NCBI GenBank assembly: GCA_003586115.2
Contig: QVOM02000073.1
Span: forward strand, 62,171,512 to 62,235,511
Length of the DNA stretch: 64,000 nt
Source of the DNA: Salvator merianae
Taxonomy: Eukaryota > Chordata > Lepidosauria > Squamata > Teiidae
Reading direction: 5' to 3'
Shown here piece by piece: positions 11,163 through 19,323 of the stretch (positions are counted from its first letter, which is position 1; each line of letters starts with the position of its first letter). The notes under the pieces were generated by a model. That model worked only from the letters and a program-made list of their open reading frames with translations. It was not told where the DNA came from and did not search any database. Both the position numbers and the translations under genes were made by a program.

Positions 11163-11690
11163 GTTTACTTAGTTATTTATTTAAAATATTTATATACTTT
11201 TCCCCATTAAAAGATAATCTCAAAGCGGTTTACATAACATAGAGAATGAAAACAGCAAAAATCATAATAGTTATAAGAAAACACAATTAAAATCAAGGAT
11301 GGGGAAAACAATATTCACTCTGGAAAGGCCTAGGTAAAAAGATGGGCCTTCAATTGGTGCATAAAAACCAGAAGTGTAGGTGCCCTATGTATATCAGAGG
11401 GGAGACTATTCTAGGGAATGAGTACCACCACAGTGAAAGCCCAACTGTGGGCAATCATAAGATGCCATTCAGCGATTTGTGGTACCCACAGCAGAAACTC
11501 TCCTGAAGATTTTAATGATCTCGCATGTCAATACTGAGGGAGGCAGACTGCTAAGTAAACTGGTCCCAAGTTATTAAGGGCCTTGTATGTCAAAGACAAA
11601 ACCTTGAATCTGGCCCAGTAGCTAATTGGAAACCAATACAGGTGCTTAAGCACAGAAGTGATATGTGCACAGTGAGGTGCCCCACTCAAC
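11163..11690 (-). mobile_element. L2 LINE, 3' part (left of the hAT insertion)
   Basis: The minus strand contains the end of the L2 reverse-transcriptase protein: LKHLYWFPISYWARFKVLSL followed by TYKALNNLGPVYL, matching the 'LHWLPVxxRxxFKxLxLTYKALxGLxPxYL' block of L2. The untranslated tail follows (CAAAGCGGTTTACATAACA). The element continues at 12456-13620 on the far side of a hAT insertion. Degenerate and inactive. Confidence 0.75.
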
Positions 11691-11698
11691 ATCTTGGC
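11691..11698. repeat. 8-bp target-site duplication, left copy
   Basis: ATCTTGGC directly precedes the hAT left end. The identical octamer follows the right end at 12456-12463. In the neighbouring L2 copy at 24447-25638 only one such site exists (GTCTTGCTGCTGCATTC region), as expected of an unoccupied target. Confidence 0.85.
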
Positions 11699-12455
11699 CA
11701 CTGGCGTAGCGAGGGTGGGGCGGGGGGGGCGGAGCACCCCGGGTGATGCGTTGTCCGGGGCGGGCGGCGCGCTCATTGCCCCAGGCGGCGGCCGCGCTCG
11801 TCGGCTTGTCACCCTGGCCTGCGCGCCGGCGGACGTGCTCGTCGCTTCATCGCCCGGCCTGCCAGCGTGCGTGTGGGCGGAGCCAGCGAGCGCGCATGCG
11901 TGCAGGTAGGGCCATCGAGGCCGCCGCCGGGCGGGCCGGGGCAACGAGCGCGACTCTCGCCGGGTGGGCCGGGGTGAGGAGCGCGGCTGCCGCCGGGCAG
12001 GCCGGGGCGAGGAGCAAGGCCGCCGCCGGGCGGGCCGGGGCGAGGAGCGAGGCCGCCGCCGGGCGGGCCGGGGCGAGGAGCGAGGCCGCCGCCGGGCGGG
12101 CCGGGGCGACGAGTGCGACTCCCGCCGGGTGGGCCGGGGTGAGGGGCGAGGCCGCTGCCGGGCGGGCCGGGGCAAGGGGCGAGGCTGCCGCCGGGCACGC
12201 CGGGGCGAGGGGTGAGGCCACCGCCGGGCGCGCCGGAGCGAGGGGCGAGGCTGCTGCTGGGCGGGCCAGGGCGAGGAGCGTGGCCCCGGGCGGGCCGGGC
12301 CGAGGAGCGAGGCCGCCGCTGGGCGGGGCGACGAGTGGGGCATGCGCGCTCGCTGGCCCCGCCCACACGCATGCGCAGTCGCTGGCCCCGCCCCTAGCCC
12401 CGGGCATCAAAACGGCTAGTAGCCCCGGGTGGCAAAGCGGCTCGCTACGCCACTG
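11699..12455. mobile_element. Non-autonomous hAT-type transposon carrying a GC-rich minisatellite
   Basis: A 757-bp element with terminal inverted repeats CACTGGCGTAGCGAG (left) and CTCGCTACGCCACTG (right), flanked by perfect 8-bp duplications of ATCTTGGC. An 8-bp duplication with a CA-GTGGCGTAGC-type terminus is the signature of the hAT superfamily. No transposase is encoded. It must have moved with enzyme supplied by another copy. The interior is very rich in G, C and CpG and is mostly a 33-bp tandem array. It sits inside a minus-strand L2. All six frames are open for long stretches because stop codons are rare in this composition, so the predicted Ala/Arg/Gly- and Pro-rich proteins should not be taken as genes. 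Confidence 0.88.
11918..12328. repeat. 33-bp GC-rich minisatellite, about 12 units
   Basis: Imperfect tandem repeats with core GGGCGGGCCGGGGCGAGGAG followed by CGAGGCCGCCGCC. The 33-bp period shows as an 11-residue repeat in every reading frame (for example [11 protein letters not shown]). Variant units (GACGAGTGCGACTCCCGCCG) occur twice, suggesting a higher-order block duplication. It is wholly inside the hAT element. Confidence 0.9.
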
Positions 12456-13620
12456 ATCTTGGCTGCTGCATTCTGCACTAGTTGCAGCTTCCAGATCAGG
12501 TACAAGGGCAGCCCCACCTAAAATGCATTACAATAATTTAAACATGAGGTTACCAATGCAGAGAAAACAGTGGCTAAGCTTTGTCTAGGCTGAAGTTGAT
12601 AACAGATAGTCCTACCCACAAAGGTTACTTAAGCTTCCAGTGATAATGATGATTAAAGCAGCACCCCCAAACCATGTTCCTGTTCCTTCTGTGGGCATAG
12701 AACTCATCTAGAACAGATAAATTCCCAAGTATCCAAACTTGTGAACCACCTACCCACCGAGCTGGGCTGCCAACTGTAGCTAAAATCAACCAACTAATCC
12801 TTTTTCTATGGCTAGGATAATTAGTCTGGCTGATTATTTGGCAGAGTAGCTTTAGTTTATTGGTCCTCATCCATCATGTACCTAAGCACTGATTGTGAGA
12901 CATTCACAATCTGTCCTGTAATCTTAGATGTAATGGAGAAATGGAGCTGGGTGCCATCTGCATACTAGTGACATTTCACTCCAAAACTCCTGATGACCTC
13001 TCCCGTGGCTTCATATAGATGTTAAATAGCATTGGGGATAAAATGGTCTGGGGAAAACCCACAGCTCAATTGTCAGGCTTCTGAGGCACAATAGCATAAT
13101 ACTATTCTCTGAGATCGTATCTGTAGGTAGGAATGGAACCAATTTAACGTAGTGCCTCTCACTCCCACGTAGCAATTCACGAAGATACTGTGATCTACAG
13201 GAATAAAAGCTGCTGAATGATCAAGTACTCTGTCTCTCTCCCATAATAGATCATCCATTAGGGCAACCAACAATGATTCTGCCCCAAACCTAGGTCTGAA
13301 CCCAAACTGAAATAGGTTCAGATTCTTAGTTTCATTTAAGAACACCTATAGTTGCACAACCACAACCTTCTCCAGAAGCTTGTGGGCAAGCTTAGAACAA
13401 TAGTTCTGGGCAATAGTTAGAACAAACCTCTGGTTCCAGGGAGGGCTTTTTCAGGAGTAGATGAACTATGGCCTCTTTCAAGGCCAGTGGGACCACACCC
13501 TCATGCAGAAGCATTTGCAACAGATCCATCAAGTCAATCCCTCCCAACTAGCTCTAATAAGTCAAAATGAACAAGCATCCATAGGCCAGACAGCCACAAG
13601 CATCTTGTCCATATCCTCAG
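12456..13620 (-). mobile_element. L2 LINE, reverse transcriptase part (right of the hAT insertion)
   Basis: Continues the L2 broken at 11691. Reading the minus strand from 13620 leftwards gives degenerate LLEKVVVVQL, FQFGFRPRFGAESLLVALMD, FHSYLQIRSQRIVL, and near 12960 the Q-Y-A-D stretch of the catalytic palm followed by more RT coding. These match the L2 blocks FQSGFRPGxGTExALVALxDDL and QYADDTQLY. Many frameshifts mark it as inactive. The longest open piece is 13073-13345. The 12456 end begins with the right copy of the hAT target duplication. Confidence 0.75.
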
Positions 13621-14059
13621 GTCTCAAAAACTGAAAGGGATTCCATAAAATCAGATAAGAAGTTCACTTGAGTCACTCTACAAAATAATAAGTGATGTGT
13701 AGAGAAGGCCCAAGAGAAGCAGAAATGTGCCTGAATTTGTGTAGACTTCAAGATATTTTGAAGAGAGATCATTTCAGCTTGGGGGACACTGGGGCCTGTG
13801 TGATGTGGCCAGTTTTCTAGTCTGCCATGGCAGCTTGTCGTGCCATACAAGCAGCTCCTCAGTTCAGCTCTTAGTGGCTAAACAGCTGCCATAGGATAAA
13901 GAAATCCTTGCTCTGAGGTCAGTGTACCCTGTTACCCCATCCACCCCTTAGCATGGAGGGATATTTAAATACCTCACCCAGGGTGCTTCTCCTCTTAAGC
14001 CTGAATGCATCCTCCACGGATGTTTGAGCACAGTCCGTAATTTGAGTTTGTAGTATCTG
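13621..14059. other. Unassigned spacer between two inverted L2 copies
   Basis: About 440 bp between a minus-strand and a plus-strand L2. It may contain degenerate 5' L2 sequence from either. The 77-codon minus-strand frame has no domain. Confidence 0.4.
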
Positions 14060-14164
14060 GAAGCAAAAGCATATTTCATTGCAAGAGGGGAAGGTGCCAC
14101 TGACACTTAAGAAAGCTGTGATATATCCCCACCTTATGAGGTCCTCACTGGATCCTGAAGTTTT
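14060..14164 (+). mobile_element. L2 LINE (+), first segment before the L1 insertion
   Basis: Reads GKVPLTLKKAVIYPHLMRSS then LDPEVLNNY, like the 'PLLKKPSLDPTVLNNYRPVS' block preceding the L2 reverse transcriptase. The reading resumes after the L1 at 15448 as NNYCPIANIPFLGKAMERVV. Ends in the left copy of the L1 target duplication. Confidence 0.75.
14150..14164. repeat. 15-bp target-site duplication of the L1, left copy
   Basis: GGATCCTGAAGTTTT at 14150-14164 is repeated exactly at 15433-15447 on the other side of the L1. Long exact direct repeats next to the A-rich end are the mark of target-primed reverse transcription. Confidence 0.9.
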
Positions 14165-14263
14165 TATTTTTTTATTTTATTTTATAATTTTATTTTGAAT
14201 ATAATGTCAGTACAATCAATGCAATCTAATAGTCCATAGCATTTTCGACATTATATCATATTC

Positions 14264-14319
<56 letters not shown>

Positions 14320-15432
14320 CCACCCCCTCCCCCACCCCATCCTAGTCTCAAACAGCTGAAAACATGTATTCAATTTAGATGGACAACCATTTGTTAATAT
14401 TTAATACTTCAGTTCTCAATAAACATGGTGCTTCTGGTCTGTTTATATATTCCAGCAAATCTTTCCATTTCTCTTTAACTTTCATTGAACCCTCTATTCC
14501 CATATATTTAAGACGGTAATGTCTGGAGATGTCAAATTTATATTGGTCCAATACATAGTGAAACCAAATTTCCAATGACCATTCTAATTTATCCCTCCAT
14601 CCATATACTATTGTTGCCAATGCTGCATATGTTGGGTCAACATATATTCTTGATTTTTTCTAATACTTAAACCTGTAAATATCAGGCAAATACATAATTC
14701 TGGAGAAGATATAAGCCATATTTTCATAATTTCATATATTTTATCTTCCACAGTTTTCCAAAATAATTGAACTTCCAGGCAAACCCACCACATATGTATA
14801 TATGTACCTTTAACACCACATAAATGCCAACAATGAGGGACAAGTGTAGTTTTCATATTGGCTAATTGAGCTGGTGTTCTGTACCATTTATGAACCAGCT
14901 TCATCTTTAACTCTTTAATTCTGTTATGTTTTATTAATTGAATATCTCTTATCTTGTTTTCAATATCCTGTCTGCTAATATTTATATCCTTTTGCCAGGT
15001 ACCAACCACACCATTAATTATATCTTCTTTAGCATCAATTATTAACTTGTAAATCCTACTACTAGTTCCTTTTCTATTCTTCAGCCATTTTTTGATTATT
15101 TCCTCAAATTTAGTAGTTGGTAATTTAAGTAACTCCGGAATATTGTTAGCCTTGAAGAAGCTGGTCAATGCATTCGTCTGTTGCCAATTTCTAGGTCCCA
15201 ATATCTCTCTTAATTTCTGGTTTGTAAATAACTCATCTTTTACATCAAAAAAGTCACCAATAAGGGAAATCCCTTTATGCTTTAATATTTTTAATATTGT
15301 AATATTCAATATTTCACCTTTACTGTTTATTTGCTCTATTAGACTAAATTTTGAAAATTCTCTTACATATATTTTTTTGCCATCTTTTCCAAATATTAAT
15401 ACTGGATTTTAAAGGTCCATATAGTAGGTTAA
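14165..15432 (-). mobile_element. 5'-truncated L1 LINE insertion
   Basis: A 1.27-kb L1 fragment on the minus strand, flanked by exact 15-bp duplications and with a T-rich (A-tail) end at 14165-14205. It encodes the C-terminal part of ORF2, in two frames: 14608-15309 and 14375-14620. Motifs include HKWYRTPAQLANM and CWHLCGVKGTYIHMWWVC, which match the 'KWYRTPxxLxKM' and 'CWHCxxxGxxxHxWWxC' C-terminal motifs of vertebrate L1. The second Cys of the usual CxxC spacing is shifted. The reverse transcriptase and endonuclease are lost by 5' truncation. It landed in a plus-strand L2, so it is younger than that L2. Confidence 0.9.
14266..14315. repeat. (TA)n microsatellite
   Basis: About 25 TA units in the 3' untranslated part of the minus-strand L1. 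Confidence 0.97.
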
Positions 15433-15447
15433 GGATCCTGAAGTTTT

Positions 15448-16075
15448 AAACAACTATTGTCCAATTGCTAATATTCCCTTTTTGGGCAAGGCAATGGAGA
15501 GAGTTGTGGTTACCTAGCTGCAGATATGCTTGGAGGAAATGACTTTTCTTGACTCATTTCAGTTTGGTTTCAAGTGGAGGTATAGTACTGAGAATGCCTT
15601 TTGCCCTGATGGATTACCTCAGTTGGAGAAGGGACGGAGCAATGTGGTTGTGTTGTTTCTTCTTGATCTCTCAGATGCTTTTGATGCCATCAACCATGGT
15701 ATCTTGTTGGAGCAACTTTGGGGACTGGGAATTGGAGATACTGCTATACAGTGGTGTTCTTCCTATCTCTGAGGTAGTCTCTGAAGAATAGTCATGGGGA
15801 ATTTTGTTCGGCTCCTTGAGAACTCTCATGTGGAGTTCCTCAGGGATCAGTTTTGACCCCTATAATGTTTAACATCTATATGAACCCACTGGGAGTGGTC
15901 ATCTGGAGATCTGAAGTGAGGTACCATCAGCACGCTGAAGACACCCAGCTCTATCTTTCTGTTCCTTCTGAATCAGGTGAAGTAGCTGAGGTTCTTAATT
16001 GCTGCCTGGAGGCAGTAATGGGCTAGATGTGGACCAAAGAATTGAAATAGAATCCAGACAAGATGGAGTCACAGT
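15448..16075 (+). mobile_element. L2 LINE (+), reverse transcriptase segment
   Basis: Resumes the L2 interrupted by the L1. FQFGFKWRYSTENAFC and LFLLDLSDAFDAINHGILLEQL match the FQSGFRPG and 'LLDLSAAFDTIDHGILL' blocks. Further on, the catalytic YADD reads as HAED (near 15931-15942), so the polymerase is dead. The open pieces are 15530-15772 and 15549-15791, the former in the correct frame. Interrupted at 16075 by a pair of MITEs. Confidence 0.8.
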
Positions 16076-16255
16076 GGGCCTTGCTGCACTTGGACTTATT
16101 CCAGATTATATCTCAGAATAGAGACCTGACATCTGCATGCTAGTGCAGACTATGGTAGGTCCTGGGCAAGACCTTTTATAGTTTGCACTAGCATGTGGAT
16201 GGCAGGTCACTATTCTGGGATATAAACCACAATAAGGCCAAGTGCAGAAAGGGCC
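16076..16255. mobile_element. 180-bp palindromic MITE (family C), copy 1
   Basis: Inverted ends GGGCCTTGCTGCACTTGG...CCAAGTGCAGAAAGGGCC with sub-terminal TTATTCCAGATTATATC and its complement. Flanked by AGT on both sides (16073-16075 and 16256-16258). Encodes nothing. It interrupts the L2 (+) reverse transcriptase. Confidence 0.8.
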
Positions 16256-16258
16256 AGT

Positions 16259-16438
16259 GGCCCTTTCTGCACTTGGCCTTATTCCAGATTATATCTTTGA
16301 ATAGGGATCTGCCATTGGCATGCTACTATGAACTATGGCAGGCCCCACCTGGGGCCTGCTATAATCAGCACTAGTGTGTGGATAGCAGGTCCCTATTCTG
16401 GGAAAAAATCCACAATAAGGCCAAGTGCAGAAAATGCC
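16259..16438. mobile_element. 180-bp palindromic MITE (family C), copy 2
   Basis: The same structure as copy 1 (GGCCCTTTCTGCACTTGGCC...GGCCAAGTGCAGAAAATGCC) and the same length. It is separated from copy 1 by only AGT and followed by TGT. Open frames through this pair (16289-16561) are not coding. The L2 reading continues after it. Confidence 0.8.
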
Positions 16439-16603
16439 TGTGTGCAATGTGGTCACAAATCCAGGAAGCCAGTCAGCATCCAATTCTCGATGGGGTTGTT
16501 CTGCCCTAGAAAGAAAGGGTGTGGATGTGGGGGTGCTTCTGGATTCATTACTGTTGCTTGAGGGTGATGTGACAAAAATAGCCAGGAATGCTTACCTCCT
16601 TTC
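16439..16603 (+). mobile_element. L2 LINE (+), segment between MITE pair and copia element
   Basis: Contains GVDVGVLLDSLLLLEGDVTK and ARNAYLLS, matching 'VRNLGVLLDSTLTLExQV...KNAYLRL' of L2. Interrupted by the copia LTR at 16604. Confidence 0.75.
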
Positions 16604-17179
16604 TGTCAGAATATGGATTCTATATTAGCCATAAGCTAATGCCAGTATTCTCTAGTCTTAACAATTTCCTGTTTCCTGTACTATGGTTATTTTGTTTATG
16701 CTGAATGGAAAGTTACTGAAGTAAGTCAATATCCAGCTTCATAGAATTGTTATGGCTAGTGTGTTACAGATAACAGTGTTTCCTATCCGTGAGAACCTTA
16801 GCTTGAGAGCTTATCTATTCAATAACAATGTATTACAATAACAATGATGTGATGCTATATGAGTTCTTTATAGATGGATGCTATATTCCTTCCTTCCTTC
16901 CTTCATTCATTATGAGCTGATTATTATGTGTGACTATGTGACAATGAATGCAACTCTTGTAACCATGTTTCCTGATTTTACTTTACTGAAGATATTCTAA
17001 TACTGCTACCATAATGTGCAGTGCAACTGTATTTTATCCTACTTAGCTATTTTTACTATGGAACTAAGCAACAATAAAGACTGAGCTTTGTAGTCAACTC
17101 TGCTACTCACAGAGTTTATTTTTCTACTTCACGGGAACGACTCATCAGTCTTCCGCACAAAGAAATGCGCACTCTGACA
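16604..17179 (+). repeat. Copia 5' LTR
   Basis: Starts TGTCAG and ends CTGACA, a short inverted terminal pair as in LTRs. A polyadenylation signal AATAAA lies at 17073-17078. A CCTT-rich patch is at 16887-16909. The 3' boundary is fixed by the primer-binding site that follows directly. Confidence 0.8.
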
Positions 17180-17195
17180 GGTTATGGGCCCAGAG
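17180..17195 (+). promoter_or_regulatory. Primer-binding site complementary to initiator tRNA-Met anticodon arm
   Basis: GGTTATGGGCCCAGAG matches the complement of the CTGGGCCCATAACC anticodon stem-loop of eukaryotic initiator tRNA-Met. Copia-type elements prime minus-strand DNA from this internal tRNA fragment. It sits immediately after the LTR's terminal CA. Confidence 0.8.
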
Positions 17196-17348
17196 ATGAA
17201 GAGATAAGGCAGTCCAGATCGACTGATAAGATGTTTCTGGAAGACGGACTACAGGACTTCGTTTGCCGTGAGTAGAGTGGAGTTTTTAGCCTGCTATCTG
17301 CAGAAGAAGCTTCTCGCTGACTTCCTGAAAGTTCTCTTACTACTGACC

Positions 17349-17867
17349 ATGGCGTTAGTTGATCCTGCTGTCGCCTTACCAATTGAAAGGCTTTCGGGGA
17401 CTAACTATGCTTTTTGGAAAGTTAAGATTGAATCTTTCTTGATACGCGAAAATCTTTGGCAGTATATAGAGGCTCCTCCAGCTCAGCCAGATGAAGGTCA
17501 GATATTTGCTGACAGAAAGGCGATGGCCACAATTAAGCTTTCTCTGGAGAATTCACAGCTGTGCCTATTAAGAGGGCTAACTACAGCAAAGCAATGCTGG
17601 GATGCTTTGGCAGCAATCTATCAACGTCCATCAACAGGAGTTTTAGTGATGCTATCCAGACGGCTCTACAGAGCGAGGCTGCAACGTGGAGATTCGGTGA
17701 TTCCCCACATCCACAAGATGAAAGCAATGTTCGCTGAACTTGCTGAAAGAGGTTTGGATTTCCAAGACAACCATAAAGCATTGATTCTACTATCCTCCCT
17801 AGATGAAAGCTGTATTTTATCCTACTTAGCTATTTTTACTATGGAACTAAGCAACAATAAAGACTGA
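17349..17867 (+). pseudogene. Truncated copia gag polyprotein start
   Basis: The frame is open from 17268, but the ATG at 17349 (ACCATGG context, Kozak-like) is the likely gag start. Residues 15-40 contain LSGTNYAFWKVKIESFLIRE followed by NLWQYI, the conserved N-terminal copia gag pattern (F-x-G-x-NY-x-x-W ... LW). Residues about 60-153 continue the capsid-like helical region (AKQCWDALAAIYQ, SRRLYRARLQRGDSV, LILLSSLDES). After residue 153-154 the frame runs into 3' LTR sequence and stops, so the last 18 residues are LTR-derived. The zinc knuckle and all enzymes are missing. It could still make a 172-residue protein, but nothing shows that it does. Confidence 0.8.
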
Positions 17868-17960
17868 GCTTTGTAGCCAACTCTGCTACTCACAGAGTTT
17901 ATTTTTCTACTTCACGGGAACGACTCATCAGTCTTCCGCACAAAGAAATGCGCACTCTGA
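17810..17960 (+). repeat. Copia 3' LTR, last 151 bp
   Basis: Nearly identical to 17027-17177 of the 5' LTR, including the AATAAA at about 17856. It begins abruptly inside the LTR at the deletion junction, where gag GATGAAAGCTG runs into LTR CTGTATTTTATCC. The shared CTG suggests microhomology at the break or a template switch. Confidence 0.85.
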
Positions 17961-18560
17961 CTCAGCAACAGCGATTATTGCTCTGGTTACCTCCAGATTA
18001 GGTTAGTGAAACGTGTTCTACATGGGACCATCCTTGAAAATAGACCAGAAGCTGGAACTGGTGCAGAATGCAGTAGCATGACTGCTGATGGGAGTTTCTG
18101 TCCAGATGCACATCACGCCAGTCTTGAAGAAACTGCACTGGCTACCAATTCACTGCTGAACATAATTCAGTTAACATATAAAGCGTTAATCGTCTTGGGC
18201 CTCAAATGTCTGAATGAGCACCTTCTCTCAAACAGACCTGTCCATAACTTAAGATCTTGTAGTTCTCCTATCCTCAGAAGTGCAAGAGGTTACAGCATGC
18301 TAGAGGGATTTTTCTGTGGTAGCCCCTGGCTATGGCATAGCCTTCCTGTGGAGGTACACCAGGCACCAACGTTAAATATTATTTTCAGCACCTGGTTGAA
18401 ATGTACCTCTATACCTAGGTCTTTGATGCACAGTTTCCTCTGAATGTAGTCTTGCCATGGTGGGAGGGAATGATCTACATTAAATATGTTTTAGCACTTT
18501 TCTTTTTATTATATGAAGATTTGGATGAAGGGTGTGATACAAATACAATAAATATAATAA
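17961..18560 (+). mobile_element. L2 LINE (+), C-terminal segment and 3' tail
   Basis: Resumes the L2 after the copia element: LTYKALIVLGLKCLNEHLLS, NRPVHNLRSC and GSPWLWHSLPVEVHQA match the LTYKTLNGLGPKYL, QPVRALRSA and APRLWNTLPPEVRQA blocks of the better copy at 24595-25638. The open piece is 18006-18443. The tail ends with a tandem AATAAATATAATAAAT stretch near 18550. Confidence 0.75.
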
Positions 18561-18885
18561 ATACTTTTCATATTTCTTTTTATATGTATTTATATTTATG
18601 CTAGCCCATTGGGGTGTGGTTTGTAAGAGATTTTGCTTTGCTACAATTTACTACTTTTTGTGCATAGCCAAAATTTGGCTGAATGAGAAAGGAAAAAGAA
18701 GAGGAAGAGAAAGAAGACATTGAAATAAAGGGAGAACACTGTCATTAAAAAAGCAAATATTATGCTTTATCACTGAGCTCTTGTAGTACCAAAAACACAA
18801 TATATTTTCTTTAACAGTTTTCCAGAAATCTTGTGGCAACTGAAGTGAAGTATCTCCCAACTCAATTCACTGATCTATGCAACAG
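18561..18885. other. Unassigned AT-rich spacer
   Basis: No gene or recognised repeat. Confidence 0.4.
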
Positions 18886-18975
18886 ACTATACAATAATAG
18901 AATTGTGGAGCTGGAAGGAACTACAAGGATCATCTAGTCCAACCCAAATAGCTTCCAGCTTCTCCTATATAGTAC
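18886..18975 (-). mobile_element. CR1 LINE 3'-tail fragment
   Basis: ATAGAATTGTGGAGCTGGAAGG, then ATCATCTAGTCCAACCC, is the reverse complement of the CR1 3' end, as at 41583 and 58295. Only about 90 bp remain. Confidence 0.65.
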
Positions 18976-19072
18976 TTTGGCAGATTTCTGAAGTCACTTT
19001 GAAAAGATGGCCCAGCTGTCAAGTGAAGATTTTGACAGAAAGAAGAAAAGCTCAAAACTGTTTTTAATGCTT

Positions 19073-19323
19073 AAATTGTTCAAGGTGATGGTAGTTATCA
19101 TTAAGTTTCTTAGTCTGTAAGTAGTTGCAGAGTACGTTGTACTGTACTTCATTGCAAGCACTGCAGTATGCTGATTTTCTTTTTAAGAGACTTAACACAT
19201 AAATTATTCAAGTTGATGGTTGTTATTGTTGTTAAGTTTCTTAGTCTGCAGTAGTCACTGAGTCCATTGTACTGTACTTCATTGCAAACATTGCAGTATG
19301 CTGATTTTCTTTTTAAGAGGCTT
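19073..19323. repeat. Tandem duplication, 128-bp period, two copies
   Basis: 19073-19200 and 19201-19323 are diverged direct copies. Shared blocks include TTAAGTTTCTTAGTCTG, TTGTACTGTACTTCATTGCA and GCAGTATGCTGATTTTCTTT. It is not part of any recognised element. Confidence 0.85.

Larger units (their letters stand above)
16604..17960 (+). mobile_element. Ty1/copia LTR retrotransposon, internally deleted
   Basis: The element begins with a 576-bp LTR (16604-17179, TGTCAG...CTGACA). A primer-binding site follows at 17180 (GGTTATGGGCCCAGAG), then a Ty1/copia gag start. It ends in only the last 151 bp of a second LTR (17810-17960). The primer site is complementary to the anticodon arm of initiator Met-tRNA and not to its 3' end. 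That is the half-tRNA priming known for Drosophila copia. The rest of gag, protease, integrase, reverse transcriptase and RNase H are missing, together with the first part of the 3' LTR. The shared 151-bp LTR segments differ at one position that I can see (T versus C near 17088/17871), so the insertion looks recent. It sits in the L2 (+). A clear 5-bp target duplication was not found because the L2 is also missing about 45 bp here. Confidence 0.85.

Noticed and set aside
11700..12440. CpG island or promoter of a gene
   Set aside because: The CpG-rich block is bounded exactly by the transposon ends, and no gene was seen next to it.
11528..12456. Several Ala/Arg/Gly- or Pro-rich frames of up to 271 codons
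   Set aside because: They overlap in all six frames over a 33-bp GC-rich tandem array inside a hAT element. Their openness follows from the lack of stop codons in the unit.
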